Positions 44,925 through 53,077 of a stretch of DNA of 53,077 nucleotides are shown piece by piece. Positions within the stretch are counted from its first letter, which is position 1; every line of letters starts with the position of its first letter. Both the position numbers and the translations under genes were made by a program. This DNA is from Candidatus Poseidonia sp. Its GTDB lineage: Archaea; Thermoplasmatota; Poseidoniia; Poseidoniales; Poseidoniaceae. The DNA lies in the NCBI GenBank assembly GCA_030827745.1, contig JAURDW010000004.1:1-53077 (forward strand), given 5' to 3'. The notes under the pieces are model-generated. The model worked only from the letters and a program-made list of their open reading frames with translations, made no database searches and was not told the origin of the DNA.

Positions 44925-46573
44925 CCATGCGTTACGATGTTCTCAACCTTATTTTGGGCTGGACTCTCCTTGCCCTCACGGCCCCCCTTGTTCTCTGTTT
45001 TCTCATCTCGTGGAACCTCGATGGTTTCGAACTCGCCCTCCGAGCCTTTCTTCCAGCTGTGGTTATGAGTTTGGGATTGGGAGGCGTCATGTTGGCCTTT
45101 TTCACACGCACCAACTCGGCAGAGCGTTTGCGTGACTTGGAAGCCTTCGTCGGCGTGGGTCTGGTTTGGCCGGTGACGGTGTTTATTGGAGCCATGCCGT
45201 ACTGGTTTGGTGGAGTTTTTGTCGGGCCGTTTACCGATGGTGCTTACTTCATGGACATCGCTCGGGGTTTCGTCAATTCATGGTTTGAATCGATGTCCGG
45301 ATTCACGACCACAGGGGCCACGGTGATCTCGCATTCCATGAGTCCAAATTGTATTCCTGGAACTACACCCGACTGCATCTATGCCCAACCGAGAGGATTG
45401 CTGATTTGGCGTTCCCTTACGCAATGGTTTGGTGGCATGGGAATCATCATGCTCGGCATGATGATTTTGAGTCGCGTCATTGGTGGCGGTATGGCGCTGG
45501 CCCGAGCAGAACTCACCGGTCCTTCCCTCTCTCGCCTTCGCCCAAAGTTGAAACAAACTGCATTGGCTCTTTGGGGGCTTTACGTCGTTCTCACACTGAT
45601 GGAGTTTCTCCTTCTGTATTTGACCGGAGCCATGGACCTCTTTGATTCCATCAACCATGCGTTAACCACGATGCCGTCGGGCGGCTACTCAACCCGAGAC
45701 AACAGCATTGGCTACTACGATTCTGCCTTGGTTGAATCCATCATCGTGGTGTTTATGTTTTTGGCCGGAGTCAATTTTGCCCTGCTCTGGTTTGTGCGTG
45801 GAGGAGAATTTCGTCGGGCGTTTAAGGATGAAGAATTTCGCCTTTACCTCGCTTACATGATCATCGCAATTCTCGCTTTGAAAGTGGCCTTGTTCACCTC
45901 GGGGGTTGGCCTGACGACCGGAATTCGAGAGAGTGTTTTCCAGGCGGTCTCCTTCGGAACGTCCACCGGCTACACCTCAACGAATTACATGGACGAATCA
46001 TGGCCGTTGGTGGCTCACCTCATTCTTTTCATTCTCATGGTGGTTGGTGCCAGTGCGGGTTCAACCGCAGGTGGCCTCAAACTCTTGCGGGTGAACATCG
46101 CCTTCAAAATCGCCATGCGAGAACTCGCTCGCATCGCTCAGCCTCGTAGGGTTCAACAAATTCGGATGAACGGTGAGGTGGTTGAGGACAAACAACTTGG
46201 ATTGATCGTTGGTATGCTTTTCGTATGGGTGGGTTTGTTTTTCTTTTCCAGTGTCATCCTTGCTGTCTTCATGCCAAATGAGTCGTTTGAAAGCGTCACC
46301 ATGGTGGTGGCTTCTTCGCTTGGAAACACCGGACCAACACTCGGCGATTATGGTCCTGAAGAGACATGGGCGACGATGAACTCCGGAGCGTTGTTCATCA
46401 CGTCCATCCTGATGTGGTTCGGCCGACTTGAATTGCTCACGGCGATCATTTTACTCCACCCCCACAACTGGCGCCGGGAAGAAAAATCCGACGGTGAACG
46501 CCAAGGCATGGCTGTTGTCAAGCGGATGCTCGACCGAGAGGATGAGCAAAGCGGTCAAAACAAGGTCGTTTGA
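44921..46573 (+). CDS. trkH: TrkH-family potassium transporter
   Basis: WFESMSGFTTTGATVI; SLTQWFGGMGIIMLGMMIL; NHALTTMPSGGYSTRDNSIGYY; AGSTAGGLKLLRV. GTG at 44921 (or ATG 44927) overlaps trkA stop. Confidence 0.96.
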   Translation: MTMRYDVLNLILGWTLLALTAPLVLCFLISWNLDGFELALRAFLPAVVMSLGLGGVMLAFFTRTNSAERLRDLEAFVGVGLVWPVTVFIGAMPYWFGGVFVGPFTDGAYFMDIARGFVNSWFESMSGFTTTGATVISHSMSPNCIPGTTPDCIYAQPRGLLIWRSLTQWFGGMGIIMLGMMILSRVIGGGMALARAELTGPSLSRLRPKLKQTALALWGLYVVLTLMEFLLLYLTGAMDLFDSINHALTTMPSGGYSTRDNSIGYYDSALVESIIVVFMFLAGVNFALLWFVRGGEFRRAFKDEEFRLYLAYMIIAILALKVALFTSGVGLTTGIRESVFQAVSFGTSTGYTSTNYMDESWPLVAHLILFILMVVGASAGSTAGGLKLLRVNIAFKIAMRELARIAQPRRVQQIRMNGEVVEDKQLGLIVGMLFVWVGLFFFSSVILAVFMPNESFESVTMVVASSLGNTGPTLGDYGPEETWATMNSGALFITSILMWFGRLELLTAIILLHPHNWRREEKSDGERQGMAVVKRMLDREDEQSGQNKVV

Positions 46574-48135
46574 CCTGCGGGAGGCCCGTCCTCGCTTTCT
46601 TCCTTCGGCACCGCCGTTGACACCCCTTCGGGCTGAACCTCCTCGGGGAGGGTTTCTGCGACAACGTCCGTCGCTTTCGAATCGGCTTCATGGAGGAGCA
46701 GCGCAGCCTCGTACGCCGCCATCAACTCTTTTGAGGAGCGTCTTGACCTCGCCATGCCCGTGAGGGAGAGGTGCTCCTCTGCAGAGAGGCCCAGTCCGAT
46801 GGACGCCGTGAAATTCTCTGGGTCGCCCAAGGGCGAATCCGGTTGGAGCAGCGTAAGCAACGGTTGAAGAAAATCTGCTCGGGTAGACGCTTGGTTGGTT
46901 GAACAGAACTCCGAGAGTTTTCCAAGGACACTGGAACGGCTTACTGAGCCGCTTCTTCGGAGAAAATGGGGGTAATTGGGGTACAACTTTCCCTTGAGAG
47001 GAACTTTATTTGCCACGGAGGCAGAAAGAGCGGTGAGGTGTTGCGTCCAATAGGTGGAACGATGCGCTTGATTGATGAAGCGTCCCATGAAGTTCCGGTC
47101 AGCTTGCGCCAGCGAACGGCTTCCCCTTCGTATACTTGGTCCATCGGTGAACAAAGAAGCGTTGTTCCAGTGAACCCAGGCAAGAAAATCTTGCGGCTCC
47201 TTGTCAATCGTTCGGATCAAGGAAGAAGCATCGTTTGATGAGCGCATTCTATAGAGGTTCTCAAGACCCGGAAAAATCTCTACGGTGACGTCGCGTTGAC
47301 TGGCTTCAACGTGGCTCAAGACCGTTGCTTTCTGAAGGCTCTGGCCGTGAAGGCCAGCGGTCATGACCTGCAGGTCGCGCACCAAAGCTCGCAAGTCACC
47401 GTGGTTGGTGGAGGCCAAGGCGTCGACAGCGTCATCGTCAAATTCGATGTTTTCCTCTCGGAGGACTCGGCGTGCAATGCGCCGAAGCGCTTCTTCATTG
47501 GCCCGAACGAAGTTGATTTTGAGAACGTGCTTGCTGAATCGGTCCCTTGTGGTGCGCCACGATGAATTCCTCCCCCACAAGCCCATTTCGTCGTTGCAAG
47601 CCAGCACCACAGGTTGTTTCGTTTGCTCGAGCAGGCGCAGCAATTCGGCTTTTCCGCCGGAGTCGCCCGACAGGGTTGCATTCGGCCCTTCCTCTCCTGC
47701 CATAGCCCGTTGGATGCGGTCTTGGCTCACTTTCCGAAGCCCCCCGCTCAGATGGTCAACCTCGTCCAGCAAGACCAGCGTTCGGGAGGCTGGTGCGTTG
47801 GGGTCGTGGAACAACGAACGATGAATCGCCCCGCTGGTCGCTGCTTTTCGAATGGCAGCAGCGTTTCGGTCGTCGCTGGCGTTCAATTCAACGACATTCC
47901 AACCCATGTCTTCCGCAATCGCTCTCGCCACCGTGGTTTTTCCCACTCCAGGTGGGCCCACCAAGAGGATGGCTTTCTTCTTGGGCGCACCGTTCTGCCA
48001 CTCATCAAGCCAAGCCCGGATTTTTCTTCGTTGAACGTCGTTCCCTTCCAACAACTGTTCTGAGCGGGGGCGGTGCCGCTCGGTCCAATCGCTGGGTTGT
48101 TGCATCGTCAGCAAATCCGCTGGAGGGTTCTTCAA
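46555..48135 (-). CDS. rfcL: Replication factor C large subunit
   Basis: DWTERHRPRSEQLLEGN; LLVGPPGVGKTTVARAIAEDMGWNVVELNASDDRNAAAI; LLDEVDHL; C-terminal PIP-like QTTLF. Confidence 0.95.
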   Translation of the reverse strand: MKNPPADLLTMQQPSDWTERHRPRSEQLLEGNDVQRRKIRAWLDEWQNGAPKKKAILLVGPPGVGKTTVARAIAEDMGWNVVELNASDDRNAAAIRKAATSGAIHRSLFHDPNAPASRTLVLLDEVDHLSGGLRKVSQDRIQRAMAGEEGPNATLSGDSGGKAELLRLLEQTKQPVVLACNDEMGLWGRNSSWRTTRDRFSKHVLKINFVRANEEALRRIARRVLREENIEFDDDAVDALASTNHGDLRALVRDLQVMTAGLHGQSLQKATVLSHVEASQRDVTVEIFPGLENLYRMRSSNDASSLIRTIDKEPQDFLAWVHWNNASLFTDGPSIRRGSRSLAQADRNFMGRFINQAHRSTYWTQHLTALSASVANKVPLKGKLYPNYPHFLRRSGSVSRSSVLGKLSEFCSTNQASTRADFLQPLLTLLQPDSPLGDPENFTASIGLGLSAEEHLSLTGMARSRRSSKELMAAYEAALLLHEADSKATDVVAETLPEEVQPEGVSTAVPKEESEDGPPAGQTTLF

Positions 48136-48181
48136 CCTTCACCCAGGGTTGGCTTGGTTGAGCCGTTCATGGTCGGTTTCA

Positions 48182-49846
48182 TCAAAGGCTGTCCATGGGA
48201 ACGCGCACCTGTTCGCCAGTGTCACGCTCACGCAGCGTCACGGTGCCGTCTTGAAGCGTTTGATGATCGACCGTGATGCATTGAGGGACGCCGATTTCGT
48301 CGGCTCGGGCATAGCGTCGGCCGATGGACCCGCTCCCGTCGTACATCGATACCGTGCCGGGCCTTCCGCACAACCGCTGGTGAATCTTGGCGGCGGCATC
48401 GTCCATACCTTCTTTCTCAAAGAGCGGAAAAACAGCGATGTCTACCGGTGCAACCGCTGGTGCAAGTTGCATGACGGTGTACGCTTCTCCGTTCTTTTCT
48501 TGTTCGGCGTAGGCGTGATCAAGTACATGCCAAATGATGCGGTCAATACCAAATGCAGGCTCAACGACATGGGGGATGTACCATTCGCCTGTTTCCTTGA
48601 GGGTTCGTTGATTGGGTTTGACGTGCTCGGGCTCGATCACCACGGTCTCCCCGTTTTCGAGGGCGACAGTAGCGGGGAACGTCGTGGATTTTGGAAGCCC
48701 TTCGACGGTGGCCTTTACTTGCCCGGCCAGGGCCTTGAAGGCAGGTCCTGCGGTTGCACCGTCAATGGTCCAAGCGTCAACAAGGGTGGTGCGGGGTTCG
48801 TCAAACTCACGTCGAGCACGCAGGCTCTTCCCTGTGGCCTTTTCATGGCTCTCGAGGTCGTAACATCCTCGGTGAGCAATCCCGACGCACTCAATCCATC
48901 CAAAACTCCCTTCAATTTCGGCATCCCAGCAATCCATGGCATAGTGGGCCATCTCGTCGCTTTCATGCTGGCGGAATCGGACACGATTCATGTCAATGCC
49001 AACCTTCGCCAAAAAATCGTAGGTGATGCCCATGAATCGAGCGACGGTGGCATGGCGTATCACGCCTTGTTGACATGCAACCTCCAACGTCATTTCAACG
49101 GGTTTCTTACCATCTGGAACGAGGGCAAAGGAAACGGTGTCCCACGCAGAAAGGTCGTCATCTGCGGGTGATTCAGGGTCGATGAAATACTCCAATTCGG
49201 CCATGTTGAATTCCCGTAGGCGGATCATCCCCTGCCGAGGCGCAATTTCGTTTCTGTATCCTTTTCCTACCTGCATGGCGCCGAAGGGCAGGCGCTCTCG
49301 GAAATGACGGTAAAGAGCGTTGAACGACGTGAACATCCCCTGTGCTGTTTCGGGTCGAAGAAAACCCGGCCGGCCCGACGCTCCCGCCCCAATGGTGGTG
49401 TTGAACATCAAGTTCTGAGCCAGAATTTCGCTCCAGTCGGTCATTCCGCATGCTGGACAGGGCGGTTTTTCAGCCTCCAGCAGGCTTTGAAGTTCATCAC
49501 GTTTGAGCGCATCGGGATTGGGGTGATGGGCTTCAAGAAGCGAATCCGCCCGACTTGCCTCTTGACACGAGCCGCATTGTGTCATGAAATCGGAAAATTC
49601 GCCTACATGGCCACTCGCTTCCAATACGGCATAGGGCGTTACGGTCGGGCACGACAGTTCGACCACGTTTCCCAAACCAAGCCAATGGTCGATCCATGCT
49701 TGGTTGATTTTTGACCGCATGCGGCCCCCAACAGGGCCAAAATCATACAGTCCCTTCGAACCACCGTGGATTTCAAACGCCGGCAGCAGGAAACCCCGTC
49801 GCTTGAGCATGCCGTTTAGGCGTTCGAGTCGTTGTTCGTCCACCAC
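48182..49846 (-). CDS. glyS: Glycyl-tRNA synthetase (archaeal/eukaryotic type)
   Basis: LKRRGFLLPAFEIHGGSKGLYDFGPVGGRMRSKINQAWIDHW; RPETAQGMFTSFNALYRHFRERLPFGAMQVGKGYRNEIAPRQGMIRLREFNMAELEYFIDP. Confidence 0.97.
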   Translation of the reverse strand: MVDEQRLERLNGMLKRRGFLLPAFEIHGGSKGLYDFGPVGGRMRSKINQAWIDHWLGLGNVVELSCPTVTPYAVLEASGHVGEFSDFMTQCGSCQEASRADSLLEAHHPNPDALKRDELQSLLEAEKPPCPACGMTDWSEILAQNLMFNTTIGAGASGRPGFLRPETAQGMFTSFNALYRHFRERLPFGAMQVGKGYRNEIAPRQGMIRLREFNMAELEYFIDPESPADDDLSAWDTVSFALVPDGKKPVEMTLEVACQQGVIRHATVARFMGITYDFLAKVGIDMNRVRFRQHESDEMAHYAMDCWDAEIEGSFGWIECVGIAHRGCYDLESHEKATGKSLRARREFDEPRTTLVDAWTIDGATAGPAFKALAGQVKATVEGLPKSTTFPATVALENGETVVIEPEHVKPNQRTLKETGEWYIPHVVEPAFGIDRIIWHVLDHAYAEQEKNGEAYTVMQLAPAVAPVDIAVFPLFEKEGMDDAAAKIHQRLCGRPGTVSMYDGSGSIGRRYARADEIGVPQCITVDHQTLQDGTVTLRERDTGEQVRVPMDSL

Positions 49847-49964
49847 CGTCGTCGCCTCTATACCTCGCTAGGATGAGGCCTCTAAGAACTTCACCGATTT
49901 TGCCGGTCTGAAGTTGTCCTTTGAAGAGACACATCATTAAATCACGGCGCAGCAAGTCCCCACC

Positions 49965-50279
49965 ATGGGGCAATCCATGGTCGCCATTGTCCAAGAAGAC
50001 TGCACTGGGTGCGACCTTTGCATCTATCACTGCCCATTTGAGGCGTTGCTTCCGTTGGCTGTGAATCCAATCGGGCGTAAACATGCAAAACGACCGGTGG
50101 TGGTTGAGGAGAATCGCTGTGTCGGCTGTCTTTCCTGCATTGGGTCCTGCCCGACCGATGCCCTCCATGAGGTCGCTGTACCTCCAATCACGTTGTCTTC
50201 CCCGCTTTTACAGACAAACGAACCGCAACAAACGGTTCCTGTTCTTCGTTGGAAAAAACGGGCCACGCGATGGGCATGA
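49965..50279 (+). CDS. 2x[4Fe-4S] ferredoxin-like protein
   Basis: CTGCDLCIYHCPFEAL and CVGCLSCIGSCPTDAL. Confidence 0.9.
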   Translation: MGQSMVAIVQEDCTGCDLCIYHCPFEALLPLAVNPIGRKHAKRPVVVEENRCVGCLSCIGSCPTDALHEVAVPPITLSSPLLQTNEPQQTVPVLRWKKRATRWA

Positions 50280-50303
50280 TGTTTTTCCTAAAAAGCGGAA
50301 TGC

Positions 50304-50311
50304 TTAATAAA
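50304..50311 (+). promoter_or_regulatory. Candidate TATA box for the helicase gene
   Basis: TTAATAAA about 30 nt upstream of GTG 50341, in a locally AT-rich stretch (GCTTAATAAATC). Confidence 0.4.
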
Positions 50312-50340
50312 TCGGTATTCCGCCTCCGCTACATTAGGGC

Positions 50341-53077
50341 GTGACAAAAGCAATGGCTAAGATTGAGTACTTGGATTCCCCCCTCGAATCCGAAGCTTTG
50401 TTTGAGCGATTGTGCCCTCCCGTGAGGCATTGGTTTCGCGATAAGTTTCCCGATTTTACGCGGCCGCAAAAACTCGCCATTCCCGCCATCATGGAGCAGA
50501 AACACCTGCTGCTCTGTTCTCCGACGGGCTCGGGGAAAACCCTCACGGCTTTTTTGAGCGTCATCGATCAACTGGTTCGCCTCGCTCTGGATAAAAAATT
50601 GGAAAAGAAGGTGTACGCTGTTTACATCTCGCCGATCAAAGCCCTCGCGAACGACATCCAGCGGAACCTCATCGGTCCGCTTGAAGAAATAAAAGCCGAT
50701 TATCTTCCCGACCGAGCACAAGAGATCCGCGTTGGCTTGCGAACGGGTGATACTTCGCAATCCGACCGACAAAAGATGTTACGAAACCCTCCGCACATTC
50801 TGATTACAACCCCTGAAAGTCTCGCCATCGCCATCACATCGCCCCGGTTTCAACCTATTGTAAGCGAGGTGGAGTACATGATTATCGACGAGTTGCACTC
50901 GATGGTCCCGACAAAGCGTGGCGTTCATTTATCGCTCACGCTTTCCTTGCTTGATTCGCTGTTGAAAAATCCCGTGCAACGCATCGGTATTTCTGCCACG
51001 ATGGAGCCCTTGGAAACGGTGGCCGAATACCTCGTCAGCAGCGATGACCGTGAGGCACGGGGGCAAAGCAGCAACGTATCCATCGCAAAAATATCCGGTT
51101 CAAGAGAACTTGACTTGGACATTCTCATCACTCATCCGAAATTCAGCGACCTACCGGTGCTGAAAATCCTTGAATACAACATCGAAGCGATTGCTGACCT
51201 CATCAGCGCACACACCACCACCTTGGTCTTCGCCAACACACGGAAAATGACCGAAACCATCGTCCAGAAACTCAGGCCGTTCCTCGGCGATTTGGTTGCT
51301 GGGCATCACGGTTCAATGGACAAAAACATCCGACTGGACGTGGAGAAGAAACTCAAGCACGGCCACCTGCGTGCTGTCGTGACCTCATCCTCCTTGGAAA
51401 TGGGGATTGACATCGGTTCGGTGGATTTGGTGCTTCAAGTTGGCAGCCCGGGAGACATCGCCACCGCCCTTCAGCGCATTGGCCGAGCCGGTCACCATGT
51501 CGGTGGTATCCCAAGGGCTCGGTTCTTACCGCAAAGTGTGGACGACCTCTTGGAATTGGCTGCCTTGCAAGCCGCCATACAAACCGGCGATATGGACCGG
51601 TTGGACTTCCCGCAAAACTGCCTGGACGTTGTCGCTCAATTCATCATCGGACTTGTCATCATCAACGAACTTGACATCGACGAAGCTTACGAAATCATCG
51701 TCAATTCATGGTCCTACCGAAACTTCGCCTATGACGATTTCATCGAGGTGTTGGACATGCTCGAAGAAGAGCGCCGTGTTTGGGTGGATTGGGAAGAAAA
51801 CATCTTTGGAAAGCGCGGCTATTCAAGAATGATTTACTACACAAATATCGGCACCATTGCGCCGGACAATTCCTACCTTGTGTTCAACGCAGAGGGCTCT
51901 ATTCTCGGTAAACTTTCAGGATCTTTCGTCTCCAATCTTCGAACCGGGGATGTCATTCTGCTCGGTGGGTCCACCTACAGGGTCACCAACATTCAGGGGA
52001 CCCGTGTGAACGTGACGAGCGTCACGGGTCACCGCCCCACCATTCCATCCTGGTCGGGAGAGGCAAGGAGCCGAAGCAGGGAACTGTCCCAAGCCCTTCA
52101 AGACTTGATTGGGCACTGCATGGTGTCCTTGCGACGGGAGGTCGACCCTCGGGTTCTTCTGCGTGATGTTTACGGTCTTTCAAACGAGGTCGCCAACGCC
52201 ATTGCACGTCACCTTGAGGAGCATTCACTCGATTCATTCCAGGTGCCCGACCCTCAACGAATCTTGGTCGAACAGGTCGTGAGCGGCTCCTTCCCAACCT
52301 ACATGATCACCACATGCCGTGGCCGGGGTTTCAACACCGCTCTTGGGTATTTCATGGCGGGTCTTGCGGAAGCGAACAGCATCAACGTCATCGAGATGTC
52401 GTTTGACGAAAACGGCCTGCTGCTCAAGACCTCCCAAGAGGTCGACCCGGCTTCCATGTACACGGCGTTCCGTGAAAACAACCACATCGATGTGATTGAG
52501 CGCTACATCATCAACACGCAGATTTTTGCGAAGCGTTTCCGTGAAGTTTCGGGTCGTTCACTCATCATCCCAAAGCGGATGGGGGCTGAGGAAATCAGCC
52601 CACAACAATTCCAACAGCGAGCCGAAGCCCTGCTGCAGAAACATCGAAGCATGGATGGCAGCCTGCTGATGAGGGAAGCGAAAAATGAGATTCTGTTCGG
52701 CGACATTGACCTTATCGGTCTCGAGCAATTCCTTGAGGCCTGCAGTTCGGGTGCTGCGCGCATTGTTCACACCAAAGTGGTCGTTCCATCAAGACTGGGC
52801 ATGTCCCTGTTCATGTCGGCCTTTGAAGACCTGATGTCGATGAAAACTCGGGCCTTTTTGGTCAAGGACATCGACCCTTCAATTCTCCAGCGTCTTCTGG
52901 GAACGCGGTCGCTTGCCACGGAACTTTCCTCCGAACAACTGACGTCGTACTACCTTGGAAAAGCCCCCGTTCCAACCAACGCACGAGAACTCCATCGGTT
53001 GATGAGTCACGGGGGCGGTTTGGACCGTCAATTCAACAATCCGTTGTACCGGGAGAAATTGAATGAGGTCCCTCTTG
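50341..53077 (+). CDS. lhr: Lhr-like (large helicase-related) DEAD/DEAH helicase, C-terminus off window
   Basis: GTG 50341 or ATG 50353: MAKIEYLDSPLESEALFERLCPPVRHWFRDKFPDFTRPQKLAIPAIMEQKHLLLCSPTGSGKTLTAFLSVID...YISPIKALANDIQRNL...ITTPESLAI...IIDELHSM...SATMEP...HHGSMDKNIRLDVEKKLKHGHLRAVVTSSSLEMGIDIGSVDLVLQVGSPGDIATALQRIGRAGHHVGG. Absent from the ORF track because it has no stop in the window. Confidence 0.94.
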   Translation, partial: MTKAMAKIEYLDSPLESEALFERLCPPVRHWFRDKFPDFTRPQKLAIPAIMEQKHLLLCSPTGSGKTLTAFLSVIDQLVRLALDKKLEKKVYAVYISPIKALANDIQRNLIGPLEEIKADYLPDRAQEIRVGLRTGDTSQSDRQKMLRNPPHILITTPESLAIAITSPRFQPIVSEVEYMIIDELHSMVPTKRGVHLSLTLSLLDSLLKNPVQRIGISATMEPLETVAEYLVSSDDREARGQSSNVSIAKISGSRELDLDILITHPKFSDLPVLKILEYNIEAIADLISAHTTTLVFANTRKMTETIVQKLRPFLGDLVAGHHGSMDKNIRLDVEKKLKHGHLRAVVTSSSLEMGIDIGSVDLVLQVGSPGDIATALQRIGRAGHHVGGIPRARFLPQSVDDLLELAALQAAIQTGDMDRLDFPQNCLDVVAQFIIGLVIINELDIDEAYEIIVNSWSYRNFAYDDFIEVLDMLEEERRVWVDWEENIFGKRGYSRMIYYTNIGTIAPDNSYLVFNAEGSILGKLSGSFVSNLRTGDVILLGGSTYRVTNIQGTRVNVTSVTGHRPTIPSWSGEARSRSRELSQALQDLIGHCMVSLRREVDPRVLLRDVYGLSNEVANAIARHLEEHSLDSFQVPDPQRILVEQVVSGSFPTYMITTCRGRGFNTALGYFMAGLAEANSINVIEMSFDENGLLLKTSQEVDPASMYTAFRENNHIDVIERYIINTQIFAKRFREVSGRSLIIPKRMGAEEISPQQFQQRAEALLQKHRSMDGSLLMREAKNEILFGDIDLIGLEQFLEACSSGAARIVHTKVVVPSRLGMSLFMSAFEDLMSMKTRAFLVKDIDPSILQRLLGTRSLATELSSEQLTSYYLGKAPVPTNARELHRLMSHGGGLDRQFNNPLYREKLNEVPL

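Noticed and set aside
48149-49171. 340-aa plus-strand ORF
   Set aside because: Antisense to glyS; shadow ORF.
1-53077. Classical defence, toxin-antitoxin, prophage or secondary-metabolite cluster
   Set aside because: No nucleases, restriction-methylation genes, Cas proteins, integrases, phage structural genes, NRPS/PKS or RiPP maturases were recognised; gene content is mainly housekeeping plus surface and membrane proteins.

Overview
The window reads as a densely coding archaeal chromosome segment. My inference is a marine Poseidoniia / Marine Group II-like euryarchaeon, based on archaeal Cbf5, Cmk, RFC-L, aIF5A, TrmY, SRP54 and ProRS/GlyRS together with very large surface proteins and a heterotrophic transporter set. 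I support about 49 protein genes, including two partial genes at the window edges that the ORF track omits (argF at 1-705 on the minus strand; an Lhr-type helicase from about 50341 on the plus strand). I also find two tRNAs: His(GTG) at about 10119-10193 and Gln(TTG) at 24349-24421. I saw no rRNA, CRISPR array, transposase, integrase or phage module. The items most worth a second look are: (1) an 895-aa protein with a Pro/Met-rich N-terminus, DUF11-like repeats, an EF-hand and a zinc ribbon, with no visible signal peptide; (2) an exosortase/archaeosortase-family protein with no classical sorting signal in the window; (3) a DUF106/EMC3-like insertase with a fused zinc ribbon; (4) a Get3/ArsA-like ATPase with a C-terminal HSP20-like domain next to SRP54; (5) a 1403-aa Gly-rich putative beta-helix surface protein with a W/Y-rich tail; (6) recurrent zinc ribbons on membrane proteins; (7) an AT-rich island of small membrane proteins; (8) a candidate 21-aa micro-ORF in the largest intergenic gap. 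All calls come from reading motifs by eye; no database search was run.
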